Shown here one piece after another: positions 1 through 11,787 of a DNA stretch of 64,000 nt (position 1 is its first letter; each line of letters begins with the position of its first letter). The stretch is from Gemmatimonadota bacterium (GTDB lineage Bacteria > Gemmatimonadota > Gemmatimonadetes > Gemmatimonadales > Gemmatimonadaceae). Made by a program: the position numbers and the translations under genes. Below the pieces are notes generated by a model. That model saw only the letters and a program-made list of their open reading frames with translations. It was not told the DNA's origin and made no database searches. Where the stretch lies: contig JAIUOB010000001.1 in NCBI GenBank assembly GCA_020161135.1, positions 1,107,920 through 1,171,919 on the forward strand, written 5' to 3'.

Positions 1-412
1 GTGAGGCACCGCCGTGCGCGTCGGTGGTGAGCATCTGCGTGGTGAGCGTCTTCGCCGTGAGGGCCTGCGCGATGCGTGCCGCCATCGCGTCGACGTCGTG
101 CGCGGGCGCGTCGAGTGACTTCACGAAGTCGTTGCCGGTGCCGCCGGCAACGATGGCGAGGGGCAGCGTGCCGCCGGCCTCGAGCAGGCCGCGCGCGGCG
201 TGATGGACCGACCCATCGCCGCCGACCACCACCAGCAGACGCGCGCCACGGCCTGTCGCCTCGGCGGCGAGGCGTCGCTCGTCACCACGCTGTGTGGTGT
301 GCACGAGGGACACGTCGCCCACGCGATGGCGCAGCAGCGCCGCGTGCAGCGCGTGTGCGCGACGCTGTGCACGGCCACCGCCGGCCGCCGGGTTGACGAG
401 AAGTGTGAGCAT
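1..412 (-). CDS. Diacylglycerol/lipid kinase family protein, N-terminal part (runs off the left edge)
   Basis: An open frame reads from an ATG at 412 down to base 1 without a stop, giving 137 residues. It opens with the NPAAGGG motif of the DAGK catalytic domain, then VVGGDGS (about residues 62-68, the nucleotide-binding GGDG loop) and GGTGNDF (about 90-96). These are the signatures of the YegS/BmrU/DgkB lipid-kinase family, which phosphorylates diacylglycerol or related lipids at the membrane with ATP. The C-terminal half lies outside the window, so the substrate class cannot be judged. It is divergent from the lipoprotein gene at 532, with about 120 bases of shared upstream region. Confidence 0.85.
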   Translation of the reverse strand, partial: MLTLLVNPAAGGGRAQRRAHALHAALLRHRVGDVSLVHTTQRGDERRLAAEATGRGARLLVVVGGDGSVHHAARGLLEAGGTLPLAIVAGGTGNDFVKSLDAPAHDVDAMAARIAQALTAKTLTTQMLTTDAHGGAS

Positions 413-531
413 GCGTGATGCAACTTACGGTGGCCTCACGCACCCTGTGCGAGTCATCACGCGTTCGGCGGACCCGATGCCCCCTGTCGGTGGTTGGAGA
501 GCCATCACCCTCCAACGACAGGAGTTCTTCC

Positions 532-1332
532 ATGATGCATTCGCTGAGGCCGGTCTTCGGCCTGCTGGCGCTCGCGGTCCTTGCCGCCTGCTCCGATGAT
601 GATCCCACCACGCCGGGCGCGGACGACAAGGGGCGACTGAGCGTCGGCTTCCGCATGCTGTCGGACACGAGCACGGCCGATGTGCCGAGCGCGAGTCAGG
701 CGACCACCTCGGTGCAGCGTGACGGCCGCGGCCTCGTGCTGGCCCGTGCGCAGGACACGATCATCGTGACACGTGCGCAGCTCGTGGTGCGCGACGTGCA
801 GGTCGCGCGCACGGGCGCCAACTGCCCGGACGCTGCGCCGTCCAACGGCGGTGACGCGTCGTGCCCCACGGTCCACGTGGGCCCGTACCTGATCGACATC
901 CCGACGAGCGGCACGGCCACGAGCCGCATCGAGGTGGACGTGCCCGAGGGCACCTACACGCGCATGCGCCTGCGGCTGCACAAGGTCAGCTCGGCGGACA
1001 ACTACGACAAGACGATCCGTGACGGGAACCCGGCGCTCGCGAACGCCAGCGTGCGTCTCGAGGGGACCTACAACGGCCAGGCGTTCACCTTCATCAGCGA
1101 CGTGAACTCCTTGATGGAAGTGAACTTCCCGCAGGGCGTGACGGTCGGTGACAACACGATGCCCGTGACGGTGGCCGTGGATGTCGGCACGTGGTTCGAC
1201 AATCCGTCGGGCGGACTGATCTCGCCGATCCTCGCGGCGGTGCCGGGTGCGCTACGCACGATGGTGGACGCGAACATCAAGACGTCCATCGACGTGTTCC
1301 GCGACACGAACAACGACGGCACGCCGGACTGA
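532..1332 (+). CDS. Hypothetical lipoprotein
   Basis: The protein has 266 residues. The start is the first of two adjacent ATG codons, placed by an AGGAG box at 520-524; the frame is open further upstream but without signal-peptide character. The N-terminus is a lipoprotein signal peptide with lipobox LAAC and the lipidated Cys at residue 20, followed by an acidic Asp-rich stretch. The body is hydrophilic and beta-rich in appearance and contains two Cys residues that could pair. The protein ends in DTNNDGTPD, which resembles a calcium-binding DxNxDG loop. I do not recognise a family. A periplasmic or outer-membrane-anchored location is inferred from the lipobox. It is followed by a strong hairpin terminator, so it is probably transcribed alone. 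Confidence 0.75.
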   Translation: MMHSLRPVFGLLALAVLAACSDDDPTTPGADDKGRLSVGFRMLSDTSTADVPSASQATTSVQRDGRGLVLARAQDTIIVTRAQLVVRDVQVARTGANCPDAAPSNGGDASCPTVHVGPYLIDIPTSGTATSRIEVDVPEGTYTRMRLRLHKVSSADNYDKTIRDGNPALANASVRLEGTYNGQAFTFISDVNSLMEVNFPQGVTVGDNTMPVTVAVDVGTWFDNPSGGLISPILAAVPGALRTMVDANIKTSIDVFRDTNNDGTPD

Positions 1333-1387
1333 CCGCGCGCCAGTATCACCGGGTACGCGTCACGGCGACCTGATCGCGATGACGCCG

Positions 1388-1418
1388 AACGGGGGTGACC
1401 AGATTGGTCGCCCCCGTT
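1388..1418 (+). terminator. Rho-independent terminator after the lipoprotein gene
   Basis: Arms AACGGGGGTGACC and GGTCGCCCCCGTT pair with one wobble around a five-base loop and are followed by a short T run. It lies about 55 bases after the lipoprotein stop codon. Confidence 0.75.
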
Positions 1419-1516
1419 TGCGTGTGCGGTGAAGCGTTGCGGCCTGACGTGGCGTAGCTTTCCGTCGCCCACCGGGTTGCTCCCCCGCCACTCCGTCCCA
1501 CGCTCTGGTCACGCCG

Positions 1517-3709
1517 ATGATACGTCGCCGCAATTGCCCGCCTGTGCCGCTCGCCATGGAGCCCGCGGGGCGTCGTCCCTGCCTGCCGCGTCTCACCGCG
1601 CCCGCCGTGACCATCGCCGGCGCACTCACCGCAGTCTTCGCGTTGACCCCGGCCGCCCAGGCGCAGGACCGCCTGCGCACGATGCCGGGGTACGACCAGT
1701 TCGCGCGCATGCAGGCCGCCGTGCGCGCCGAGCCGGTGGTGAAGTCCGGGGCGATCATGCCCACGTGGAGTGCCGACGGGAAGTCGTTCGAGTTCACGCG
1801 CGACGGCAAGCGTCAGCGGTTCGACGTGGCCACGCGCGCCGTGAGCGAGGTGACGGGCGCGTCGCCGGCCCCGGGCGGCCGCGGCGGTCCGGGTGGTCGC
1901 GGCGGCGCGGGGGCGCCGGAGCGCGGCCGTCAGGTGACCGAGTTGCTGTCGCCGGACAGCACGCTGCGCGCGTCGTATCGCGACCGCAACCTGTTCGTGA
2001 GTGCGCGCGACGGGTCGGGCATGCAGGCGGTGACCACCGACGGCAGCGCCGAGAAGCGCATCAAGTACGGCACCGCGAGCTGGGTGTACGGCGAGGAGCT
2101 CGCGCAGAGCACCGCGTTCTGGTGGTCGCCCAACAACAAGTACCTCGGTTACTACCGCTTCGACGAAAGCGGCGTGCCGGACTACTACCTGCAGCTCGAC
2201 CAGACCAAGCTGCAGAGCACGATCGACACCGAGGCCTACCCCAAGGCGGGCGTCACGAATCCGTCGGTCGACCTGCTCGTGTACAACGCGACGACGAAGC
2301 AGTCGATCAAGATGGACGTGCGCGACGGCAAGCCACTCTCTGACGATGTGGTGGGGCACTACGTGTACCGTGTCGGCTGGACCCCGGACGGCAGCGAAAT
2401 CACGTTCAATCGCACGAATCGTCGGCAGAACACGATGGAGTTCACGGCCTGCCACCCGGAGACGGGAAAGTGCCGCGTGATCGTGCGCGAGGAATGGCCC
2501 GCAAGCTGGACGGATAACCGGCCGTTCATCCAGTTCCTGAAGGACCAGAAGCGCTTCATCTGGAGCTCGGAGCGCACCGGCTTCCGCAACTACTACCTGT
2601 ACGACATGACGGGGAAGCTGCTCAACCCCATCACGACGCTGTCCGCCGAGGTGGCGGGCGTGGTGAAGGTGGACGAGGCCAGCAACACGCTGTGGTACAT
2701 GGCGCGCGATGGGGAGAACCACCTCAAGCTGCAGCTCCACCGCGTCGGGCTCGACGGCAAGGGTGACAAGCGACTCACCGACCCGACCCTTCACCACACG
2801 GTGACCATCTCGCCCGACGGCAAGCACTTCGTGGATGTGGCGCAGACGCACGACGTCGCGCCCACCAGCCGCCTGCTCGATGGCAACGGCAAGGTGGTGG
2901 CGGAGCTCGCGACCAGCGATCTCGCGCGCTTCGACGCGCTCAAGTTGCGGAAGGTGGAGATGTTCACCTTCCTCGCCGCCGACGGGAAGACGACGCTGCG
3001 GGGCACCATCGCGTTCCCGTCCAACTTCGATCCGTCGCGGAAGTATCCGATCCTGATGCCGGTGTACGGCGGTCCTGCGTCGGGGAGCAACACCCCCACC
3101 GAGAACTTCGCCACGCCGCATCCCAACACCGAGTACGGCTTCCTCGTGGTGAACCTCGAGTCGCGCGCGGCGCCGGGCATGGGCAAGCGGACGCTCGACG
3201 CGATCTACGAGAAGCTCGGCCAGGTGGAGATGGACGACATGGCGGCCGGCATCCGGTCGCTGTGGAGCCGGCCGTACGTCGACAAGGCGAACGTGGGTGT
3301 GTACGGCACGTCGTACGGTGGGTACACGTCGGCCATGCTGCTGATGCGGCACCCCGACGTGTTCACGGCTGCGTCGGCGTCGAGCCCCGTGACCGACTGG
3401 CGGCACTACGACACGATCTACACCGAGCGCTACATGTGGACGCCGCAGGGGAATGCGGCTGGCTATGACGCCGGGTCGGTCATGAAGTACGTCGGCAACC
3501 TCAAGGGGCGCCTGATGCTGTACTGGGGCACGGCCGACAACAACGTGCACCCGAACAACATGATGCAGCTCGTGCAGGCGCTGCAGCGCGCCGGCAAGAG
3601 CTTCGACGTGCAGGTCGGCCCGGATCAGGGACACACCGGCCTCAACGGCGAGCGCATGATGGAATTCTTCATCGAGAACCTGAAGGCCAAGCCGGCCATC
3701 GTGCCCTGA
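1517..3709 (+). CDS. Secreted S9 family peptidase, dipeptidyl-peptidase IV type
   Basis: The frame has 730 residues; an alternative ATG at 1556 (717 residues) places the signal peptide nearer the N-terminus and may be the true start. A hydrophobic segment ending AQAQ suggests a signal peptide. An eight-bladed-propeller region of DPP-IV type follows, containing the EE pair in VYGEEL that binds the substrate amino terminus in this family. The alpha/beta-hydrolase domain has the nucleophile in GTSYGG (Ser about 599), the acid in WGTADNNVH and the His in DQGHTG. These support removal of N-terminal dipeptides (Xaa-Pro or Xaa-Ala) from peptides in the periplasm or outside the cell. A Gly-rich insert (GGRGGPGG) lies near residue 120. 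A shared terminator separates it from the convergent aconitase gene. Confidence 0.9.
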   Translation: MIRRRNCPPVPLAMEPAGRRPCLPRLTAPAVTIAGALTAVFALTPAAQAQDRLRTMPGYDQFARMQAAVRAEPVVKSGAIMPTWSADGKSFEFTRDGKRQRFDVATRAVSEVTGASPAPGGRGGPGGRGGAGAPERGRQVTELLSPDSTLRASYRDRNLFVSARDGSGMQAVTTDGSAEKRIKYGTASWVYGEELAQSTAFWWSPNNKYLGYYRFDESGVPDYYLQLDQTKLQSTIDTEAYPKAGVTNPSVDLLVYNATTKQSIKMDVRDGKPLSDDVVGHYVYRVGWTPDGSEITFNRTNRRQNTMEFTACHPETGKCRVIVREEWPASWTDNRPFIQFLKDQKRFIWSSERTGFRNYYLYDMTGKLLNPITTLSAEVAGVVKVDEASNTLWYMARDGENHLKLQLHRVGLDGKGDKRLTDPTLHHTVTISPDGKHFVDVAQTHDVAPTSRLLDGNGKVVAELATSDLARFDALKLRKVEMFTFLAADGKTTLRGTIAFPSNFDPSRKYPILMPVYGGPASGSNTPTENFATPHPNTEYGFLVVNLESRAAPGMGKRTLDAIYEKLGQVEMDDMAAGIRSLWSRPYVDKANVGVYGTSYGGYTSAMLLMRHPDVFTAASASSPVTDWRHYDTIYTERYMWTPQGNAAGYDAGSVMKYVGNLKGRLMLYWGTADNNVHPNNMMQLVQALQRAGKSFDVQVGPDQGHTGLNGERMMEFFIENLKAKPAIVP

Positions 3710-3742
3710 GCCGCGGGCGGGGCTGACACACTGCACGACAGA

Positions 3743-3779
3743 CAACGGGGCGGCCGCACAGTGTGCGACCGCCCCGTTG
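3743..3779. terminator. Bidirectional terminator between the S9 peptidase and acnA
   Basis: A long inverted repeat has arms CAACGGGGCGG and CCGCCCCGTTG extended by GCACA/TGTGC, so the stem is about 16 base pairs with a small interruption. It sits between two convergent stop codons. Confidence 0.75.
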
Positions 3780-3806
3780 CCGTGCTGCCGAACCCTGCGC
3801 GTGGCG

Positions 3807-6491
<2,685 letters not shown>

Positions 6492-6693
6492 GAAGGTGGG
6501 GTGTCCTGCGCGCGCCAACCCCTCGGGTGGCCACGCGCGTCCGGAACGGAGCCACTCGTCGCGCCGTGGTGTCGTGTGAGCGGCGACACCCGGTACCGAC
6601 GAGGCTACCGGGGAATATCGGCTCGGGGGCGCGGTCAGGCCACCGGCAGCCGCGGATTGGGGCTCCCGGGCGGGCGCTCCGGCGCCCCGCCCC

Positions 6694-7836
6694 TCACGCC
6701 GACTGCGAGAGGCGCTCCGCCACTGCGTCCCGGGCCTCGATGGGGCCCACCGTGATCGCGTCGACGGGGCAGCAGCGACCGACGTCGCTCTCGCGCGGCG
6801 AGAACTCCTGCACGGTGACGCACGGGACCGCCTTGCCGTCGGTGTCGAGCTGCAGCAGTTCCGGATACCGCGCGACGCACAGTCCGCAGCCGGTGCACCG
6901 CTCGCGGTCGACGCGAATCTGCATGGCTTCGCGCGGGAAGATGCCGCCGGGGGCGCTGAGCGTGTCGAGCAGGTGCGGCAGCGCCCGCCGCATGGCGTCG
7001 TAGCCCAGTTGCAGCAGCTCCTGCACGTGCCCGAAGGAGAACCAGCCGATGTGCGACACACGGGGGCGCACGAGCAGCATGGGGGGCGTGGTCCAGGTCT
7101 CGAGCGTCGCCTGCTGCATCTCGTGCATCATCATGGTGGCCGCGCGCATGAAGATCGACGCGAAGCCCTGCTCGGCCACCCCGCGCACGAGCGGCACATC
7201 GGCAATGCCGACATCGACCGCGATGATCGCGTCGACGTCGAGCGCGGCGATGCCGGCGGGGAGGTTGTCCATGGTGCCGCCGTCGATGCAGGTGCGATCG
7301 CCCACGACGCCCGGCGGGAAGAAGCCCGGCAGCGCACACGAGGCGTACACGGCGTCGCGCACGCGCACGTCACGGAAGCCCGGGCGTCCGAACACCAACG
7401 GCGTGCCGCGCTCGAGGTCGACCGCGGTCACCAGGAGGGGCGTCTGCAACTGGTCGAAGGTGCAGTCGGCCACCAACTCCTCGGTGAGGGCGCGCAGCGG
7501 TGCTTCGAGGTAGATGGCCCGCGCCAGCATCCGCTCCATGAGCATGCCCATGTGGTTGATGCGGAACAGGTCGCGACGGCGGAAGCCTTGCGCACGCTCC
7601 TCGAGCTCGGCCGGCGAGCGTCCGCTGGCGGCGGCCGCGGCAATCATGGCGCCGATGCTGGAGCCGGCGTACAGGTGCGGCCGGATGCCGGCTTCGCGGA
7701 GCGCGCGCAGGGCGCCGATGTGCGCCATGCCCTTGAGCGCGCCGCCGCCGAGCACGACGCCAATGCGGGGCAGCGCCGGATGCGGCCCCGTGCGCTCGAT
7801 CGGGATGCGATTGTCGGGGGCGGTGAACGGAGCCAA
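6694..7836 (-). CDS. Patatin-like phospholipase fused to a C-terminal ferredoxin domain
   Basis: About 380 residues. Residues about 15-210 are a patatin domain: the oxyanion loop GGGALKG, the nucleophile in GSSIG (GxSxG) and the Asp of the catalytic dyad in DGGTMDN. The C-terminal ~65 residues form a mono-cluster ferredoxin: CTGCGLC followed by a distal CCPVDAI, where the residue that is often Cys in CxxxCP is Tyr. Patatins hydrolyse acyl esters of membrane lipids; the Fe-S domain suggests redox control or electron transfer, which is inference. There is no ATG; the only conventional start upstream of the domain is TTG at 7836, ten bases from the divergent regulator start. The start is therefore uncertain, while the domain calls are solid. 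Confidence 0.8.
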   Translation of the reverse strand: MAPFTAPDNRIPIERTGPHPALPRIGVVLGGGALKGMAHIGALRALREAGIRPHLYAGSSIGAMIAAAAASGRSPAELEERAQGFRRRDLFRINHMGMLMERMLARAIYLEAPLRALTEELVADCTFDQLQTPLLVTAVDLERGTPLVFGRPGFRDVRVRDAVYASCALPGFFPPGVVGDRTCIDGGTMDNLPAGIAALDVDAIIAVDVGIADVPLVRGVAEQGFASIFMRAATMMMHEMQQATLETWTTPPMLLVRPRVSHIGWFSFGHVQELLQLGYDAMRRALPHLLDTLSAPGGIFPREAMQIRVDRERCTGCGLCVARYPELLQLDTDGKAVPCVTVQEFSPRESDVGRCCPVDAITVGPIEARDAVAERLSQSA

Positions 7837-7845
7837 GATTCCGGG

Positions 7846-8529
7846 ATGCGCGTGCTGCTGGTGGAAGACGACGACACGCTGCGCGAGAGCGCGGCGGCCT
7901 ACCTGCGGGCCTCGGGATTTGCCGTCGATCCCGCCGCCTCCGGGAAGATGGCGCGTGAACTCGCCGCGGTCAGCCCATACGACGCCGTCATTCTCGATGT
8001 GGGGCTCCCGGACGACGACGGGTTTGCCTTGTGCACCGCCTTGCGTCGCCGCTCGCCGGCGCCACGGGTGCTGATGGCCACGGCCCGCGACGCCGTCGAG
8101 GATCGCATCGCGGGGCTCGACCTCGGCGCGGACGACTACCTGGTGAAGCCGTACGCGCTGGGTGAGCTCGTGGCGCGGGTGCGGGCGCTGCTGCGTCGCC
8201 CCGACCACGCGGCACCCGCGGTGCTGGAGGTGGACGGGCTGCTCCTCGACCCCGCCACCCGCGAGGCCAGGCGCGGAACGCGCGTGATCACGCTCACCAC
8301 CAAGGAGTTCGCCGTGCTCGAGGTGCTGATGCGGGCCCCCGGGCGCGTGCTGACCCGCGAGTTCATCGGCGAGCATGCCTGGGACGACAACTTCGACCCG
8401 GGCAGCAACATCATCGACGTGTACATCGCGCGGCTGCGTCGCAAGATCGACGCGCCCGAGGAGACGCCGCTGCTGGCGACGGTGCGGGGCGCCGGATATC
8501 GGCTGGGACGCGCCGGTCGCCGCGCATGA
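7846..8529 (+). CDS. OmpR/PhoB-family response regulator
   Basis: The protein has 227 residues. The receiver domain has the acidic pair EDD near the N-terminus, phospho-acceptor Asp51 in ILDVGLPDDDG and the conserved Lys in YLVKPYA. The C-terminal winged-helix DNA-binding domain includes TTKEFAVLEVL and ends VRGAGYRLG. The histidine kinase follows 10 bases after the stop, so this is a cognate pair. The czcCBA-type efflux operon begins about 2 kb downstream, so metal-responsive control of that operon is possible, but no direct link is visible. The start overlaps the promoter region of the divergent patatin gene. Confidence 0.93.
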   Translation: MRVLLVEDDDTLRESAAAYLRASGFAVDPAASGKMARELAAVSPYDAVILDVGLPDDDGFALCTALRRRSPAPRVLMATARDAVEDRIAGLDLGADDYLVKPYALGELVARVRALLRRPDHAAPAVLEVDGLLLDPATREARRGTRVITLTTKEFAVLEVLMRAPGRVLTREFIGEHAWDDNFDPGSNIIDVYIARLRRKIDAPEETPLLATVRGAGYRLGRAGRRA

Positions 8530-8539
8530 CGGACGCGGC

Positions 8540-9946
8540 GTGACGACGACCGAGCCGCATCGCGAGTCGCACCGCGAGCCGCATCGCGAGTCGCACCGCG
8601 CGCGCATTCGCTGGCGCTTCACGGCGCTGTACGGCGCGACCCTGCTGGTCGTGCTGCTGGCCGCGGCCTTCGCCCTGCGTCAGGCGCTGCGGGCGACGCT
8701 GCAGCAGGAGTTCGAGGCGTCGGTCCGGTCGTCGGTGGGGCTGGTGCGGCAGTTCTTTCACACCGAGGTGCACGAGTACCGCTCGGTGGAGGCGACGTTG
8801 TCGCACATCGCCGGTGAGCTGGTGTTCGAGGATCGGGCGATCCGCTATCGGCGCCCGGATGGCACGCTCTTCCGCGCCACGGCGGCTGCCACCGCACGAC
8901 GCGCGCCGATTCGCCCGCGCACCCCGATTCACTCGGTGCGCTTCGCCCTCGATCCCGCGCTCGCGCCGGGGTGGGAGGTGGAGGTCGACGCGAGTCTCGT
9001 GAACATGTACGCCCTGCAGGCGCGCATCGATCGCTGGTTCGTCGTGGGCATCCCTCTCTTCGTGCTGTCGGCGGCGGTTGCGGGATGGTGGCTCACCGGA
9101 CGGACCCTCCGACCCGTGGGCGCGATGGCCGACGCCGCGGCCCGCATCGCCCCGGCCAGCGGCGCGCGGTTGCCCGTCGACAATGCCGAGGACGAACTGG
9201 GTCGCCTGGGGCTGCGCTTCAACGCGCTGCTCGATCGGCTGGACGGCGCCCTCACGCAGCAACGCCAGTTCCTGGCCGACGCCGCGCACGAACTGCGCAC
9301 GCCCATCGCCCGCATGCGCGCCCGCGTCGAACTGGCGTTGCTCGAGGCGCGCACCGACGGACAGCCGCAGGACGCGACGCTGGCGGCGGTCGACGCGGAG
9401 CTGCGTGCGATGTCGCAGCAGGTGGAGCAGCTACTGCAGCTCGCGCGTGCCGATGCGGCCGGCGACACCGCCATGGCGACCCTCCAACCGCTCTTCCTGG
9501 ACGACCTCGTGGCCGACGAGGCGCCACGCTGGCAGCCGCAAGCCGCGCAGATGGAGCGCACCCTCGCCATCGAGACGCTCGAGGAGGCGCCCGTGCTGGG
9601 CGACGCGCGACTGCTCACGAGCCTCGTGGGCGCGCTCGTCGACAACGCGCTGCGCTACACGCGACCGGGCGGACGGGTGACCCTGGTGGTGGAGCGCGAC
9701 GCCCGTGCGCCGGTGGTGCGGTTCGCGGTCGACGACGACGGCATCGGGGTGCCGGATGACGAGCGTGCACGCATCTTCGACCGCTTCCATCGCGGCACCA
9801 ACGCCCGCGCGCATCGCGCGGACGGGAGTGGGCTGGGGCTCGCGATCGCGCAATGGATCGTGCAGCAGCATCGCGGGACGCTGGAGGTGGGCACGAGCCC
9901 GCTTGGCGGGGCGCGCTTCACCGTGACGCTGCCCCGCGCGTCGTGA
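8540..9946 (+). CDS. Sensor histidine kinase (HAMP type)
   Basis: The protein has 468 residues and starts at GTG 8540, just after the response regulator. Membrane segments lie at about residues 28-47 and 166-187 and enclose a periplasmic sensor region of about 120 residues. A HAMP linker follows, then the H-box FLADAAHELRTP (His250), an N-box (DNALRYT), and G boxes DDDGIGVPD and GSGLGLAIA. The protein probably autophosphorylates and passes the phosphate to the neighbouring OmpR-type regulator. The cytoplasmic N-terminal tail contains a perfect duplication of EPHRESHR, which makes it His/Arg rich; this could be a plain repeat expansion or a metal-touching segment. Confidence 0.92.
   Translation: MTTTEPHRESHREPHRESHRARIRWRFTALYGATLLVVLLAAAFALRQALRATLQQEFEASVRSSVGLVRQFFHTEVHEYRSVEATLSHIAGELVFEDRAIRYRRPDGTLFRATAAATARRAPIRPRTPIHSVRFALDPALAPGWEVEVDASLVNMYALQARIDRWFVVGIPLFVLSAAVAGWWLTGRTLRPVGAMADAAARIAPASGARLPVDNAEDELGRLGLRFNALLDRLDGALTQQRQFLADAAHELRTPIARMRARVELALLEARTDGQPQDATLAAVDAELRAMSQQVEQLLQLARADAAGDTAMATLQPLFLDDLVADEAPRWQPQAAQMERTLAIETLEEAPVLGDARLLTSLVGALVDNALRYTRPGGRVTLVVERDARAPVVRFAVDDDGIGVPDDERARIFDRFHRGTNARAHRADGSGLGLAIAQWIVQQHRGTLEVGTSPLGGARFTVTLPRAS
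8552..8599 (+). repeat. Perfect 24-bp tandem duplication inside the histidine kinase gene
   Basis: Two identical 24-base units (8552-8575 and 8576-8599) each encode EPHRESHR. They preserve the reading frame and extend the N-terminal tail ahead of the first membrane helix. Confidence 0.95.
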
Positions 9947-9961
9947 ACGGGGCCGAGCGGC

Positions 9962-10372
9962 TCAGCTGACCGGAATGTCGCGGCGCGCGCGGATGCGACG
10001 ATCCGTGGGCTGCGCCGCTTCGCGCCAGGCGTTGCGGAGCGTGCGAAGGCACTGCGCGGCGCCGACGAAGTCGTGGCCGTCGACCGCCTCCTCGCACCAG
10101 CGATAGAGGGCGTCGAAGCTCCGGGACGCGCTGGAGTCGAGTTCGAGCGCGCCGCGGAGCACCGCGATCGCTTCGCGGGCGGCGGTATGCTCGAACGCCT
10201 CACAGGCGCGGATGGCACGGTCGTACGCCCGCACGAGCAGCGCGAGCGGGGCGGCCGCCTGGTGATCGGCATCGATCACCGCAGTCGAGAAGACAGGTGT
10301 CGGAACGGGCACGGCACACGGGACGGAAGGAACAGTTTGGGCAACCAGCGCGGTCGCCCCCTCAGCTACCAT
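9962..10372 (-). CDS. FliS-like protein (orphan)
   Basis: The protein has 136 residues and starts at an ATG at 10372. About 40 residues rich in Pro, Val and Ala come first. A helical domain follows whose pattern LALLVRAYDRAIRACEA, a central LD turn, LYRWCEEAV and a final LRTLRNAWREA resembles FliS, the cytoplasmic chaperone that binds flagellin. The match is by eye and partial. No flagellar gene is nearby, and the neighbours are a two-component system and a metal efflux operon, so the role may differ from flagellin export. It is convergent with the histidine kinase; the gap between their stop codons is about 15 bases. Confidence 0.55.
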   Translation of the reverse strand: MVAEGATALVAQTVPSVPCAVPVPTPVFSTAVIDADHQAAAPLALLVRAYDRAIRACEAFEHTAAREAIAVLRGALELDSSASRSFDALYRWCEEAVDGHDFVGAAQCLRTLRNAWREAAQPTDRRIRARRDIPVS

Positions 10373-10506
10373 CGGACGCCTGCGGCGGCGACTTGAGCGC
10401 AGTGCGTGCGCCCCGGCACGAACGTCACACGGCGGGCGCCGCCGCCCCCGGTGCGGTCTGCCGTGGCCGTTCACGACGGGTTCATGCGTGCGCCGTATGC
10501 TTGCGT

Positions 10507-11787
10507 ATGCGTCCATACCTCCGAGCCGCGATCGGCTCGTCCCTCTCGGGCCTCGCGCCGCTGCTGCTCGCGGCACAACCGCCGCTGGACCTCGCCACGG
10601 CGCTCGACCGGGCCCGTCGCGCCGGGCCGCTCGCCCAGATGGTCGAGGCGCGCCGCGACATCGCTGCCGGCCGCGTGCGCGAGAGCGCGCAGTGGCCCAA
10701 CCCCACGCTCGAGTGGCGTCGCGAGAACCTGGGCAGTCCGCTCCAGCCCGACATCTTCGCAACGCTCTATCTCCCGGTCGACATCACGGGCCGTCGCCTT
10801 GCCCTCCGCAGCGCCGCGACGGCCGGGCGCACACGGCTGGCCGCCGACGCCGCGCAGGAACGGCACGACGCCGATGTCCAGGTGGCCCGCGCCTGGCTGC
10901 AGGCCGGTGTGGCGGAGGGGAACGCGCGGGTCGCGCAGGAACAGGCCGACGCGTTGCGCACCATCGCCAACGTCGACGCGCAACGGCTGCGCGAAGGGCT
11001 CGTGTCGGAGGGCGTCGGGCTGCGTACCGCGCTCGAGGCAGACCGGGCGCGCGTGGCCGCCGTGTCCGCACTGGCCGACGCCGCACGGGCCCGCGCACAT
11101 CTCGCGCGCCTGCTGGGCGCGGACGTGGCGACGCTGCCCGCACTGGCCGCCCTCACCGCGCCGTCGCTGCCCGCGGCTCCCGACTCGGCGCGCATCATCG
11201 CCGTGGCGCTGACGCAGCGCGCCGACCTGCGCGCCCGCGAAGCGGCCGTGACCGAGTCCGAGCGTCGCCACGCGGCGGAGCAGCGCGGCGCCTTGGGCGA
11301 CGTGCAGTTGCAGGGTGGCACGAAGGAAACCGGCGGCTTCATGACCGGCCAGATGGGCGTCGCCGTGCCGTTGCCGCTCATGAATCGCAACAGCGGCGCG
11401 CGCGAGCGCACCGCTGGGGAACTGCGCGAGGCCCGGGCGCAGCGCGACGACGCGCGCCTCGCCGTGCGCAACGACGTGACCGCCGCCTGGATGGCCTATC
11501 AGGCCGCCCGCGCCGCGTTTCCCGACGCCGCGGCGTTCGACACGCGTGGGCGCGAAGTGGCCCGCATCGCGCGCGTGTCGTACAGCGAGGGCCACGCCAC
11601 ACTCACGGAACTGCTCGACGCCGAGCGCGCGGCGGCCGATGCCCTGCGCGCGCATCTGCAGTGGATCGCCGATGCCTGGCTCGCCCGCCTCGACCTGGAA
11701 CGTGCCCTCGCGGCACGCCTCGCCGCTGACACGCCGCTCGACCTGCCGGTGATCACCACCGCGCCGCCCACCGGATCCCGCCCATGA
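10507..11787 (+). CDS. TolC/CzcC-like outer-membrane efflux channel
   Basis: The protein has 426 residues with an N-terminal hydrophobic segment (SSLSGLAPLLLAA) as likely signal peptide. The body is two repeats of long Ala/Arg-rich amphipathic helices typical of the OEP family, with the marker GPLAQMVEARRDIAAG at the front and NPTLEWRRENLG in the first strand region. Family members form a trimeric channel through the outer membrane. The stop codon overlaps the adaptor start by four bases (ATGA), so the three efflux genes are an operon of czcCBA/cusCBA type. It is the clearest sign that this half of the window comes from a diderm cell. Confidence 0.88.
   Translation: MRPYLRAAIGSSLSGLAPLLLAAQPPLDLATALDRARRAGPLAQMVEARRDIAAGRVRESAQWPNPTLEWRRENLGSPLQPDIFATLYLPVDITGRRLALRSAATAGRTRLAADAAQERHDADVQVARAWLQAGVAEGNARVAQEQADALRTIANVDAQRLREGLVSEGVGLRTALEADRARVAAVSALADAARARAHLARLLGADVATLPALAALTAPSLPAAPDSARIIAVALTQRADLRAREAAVTESERRHAAEQRGALGDVQLQGGTKETGGFMTGQMGVAVPLPLMNRNSGARERTAGELREARAQRDDARLAVRNDVTAAWMAYQAARAAFPDAAAFDTRGREVARIARVSYSEGHATLTELLDAERAAADALRAHLQWIADAWLARLDLERALAARLAADTPLDLPVITTAPPTGSRP

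Noticed and set aside
1346..3745. 799-codon open frame on the minus strand over the S9 peptidase gene
   Set aside because: Rich in Arg, His and Val with no motif; it is an antisense shadow caused by high GC third positions of the real gene.
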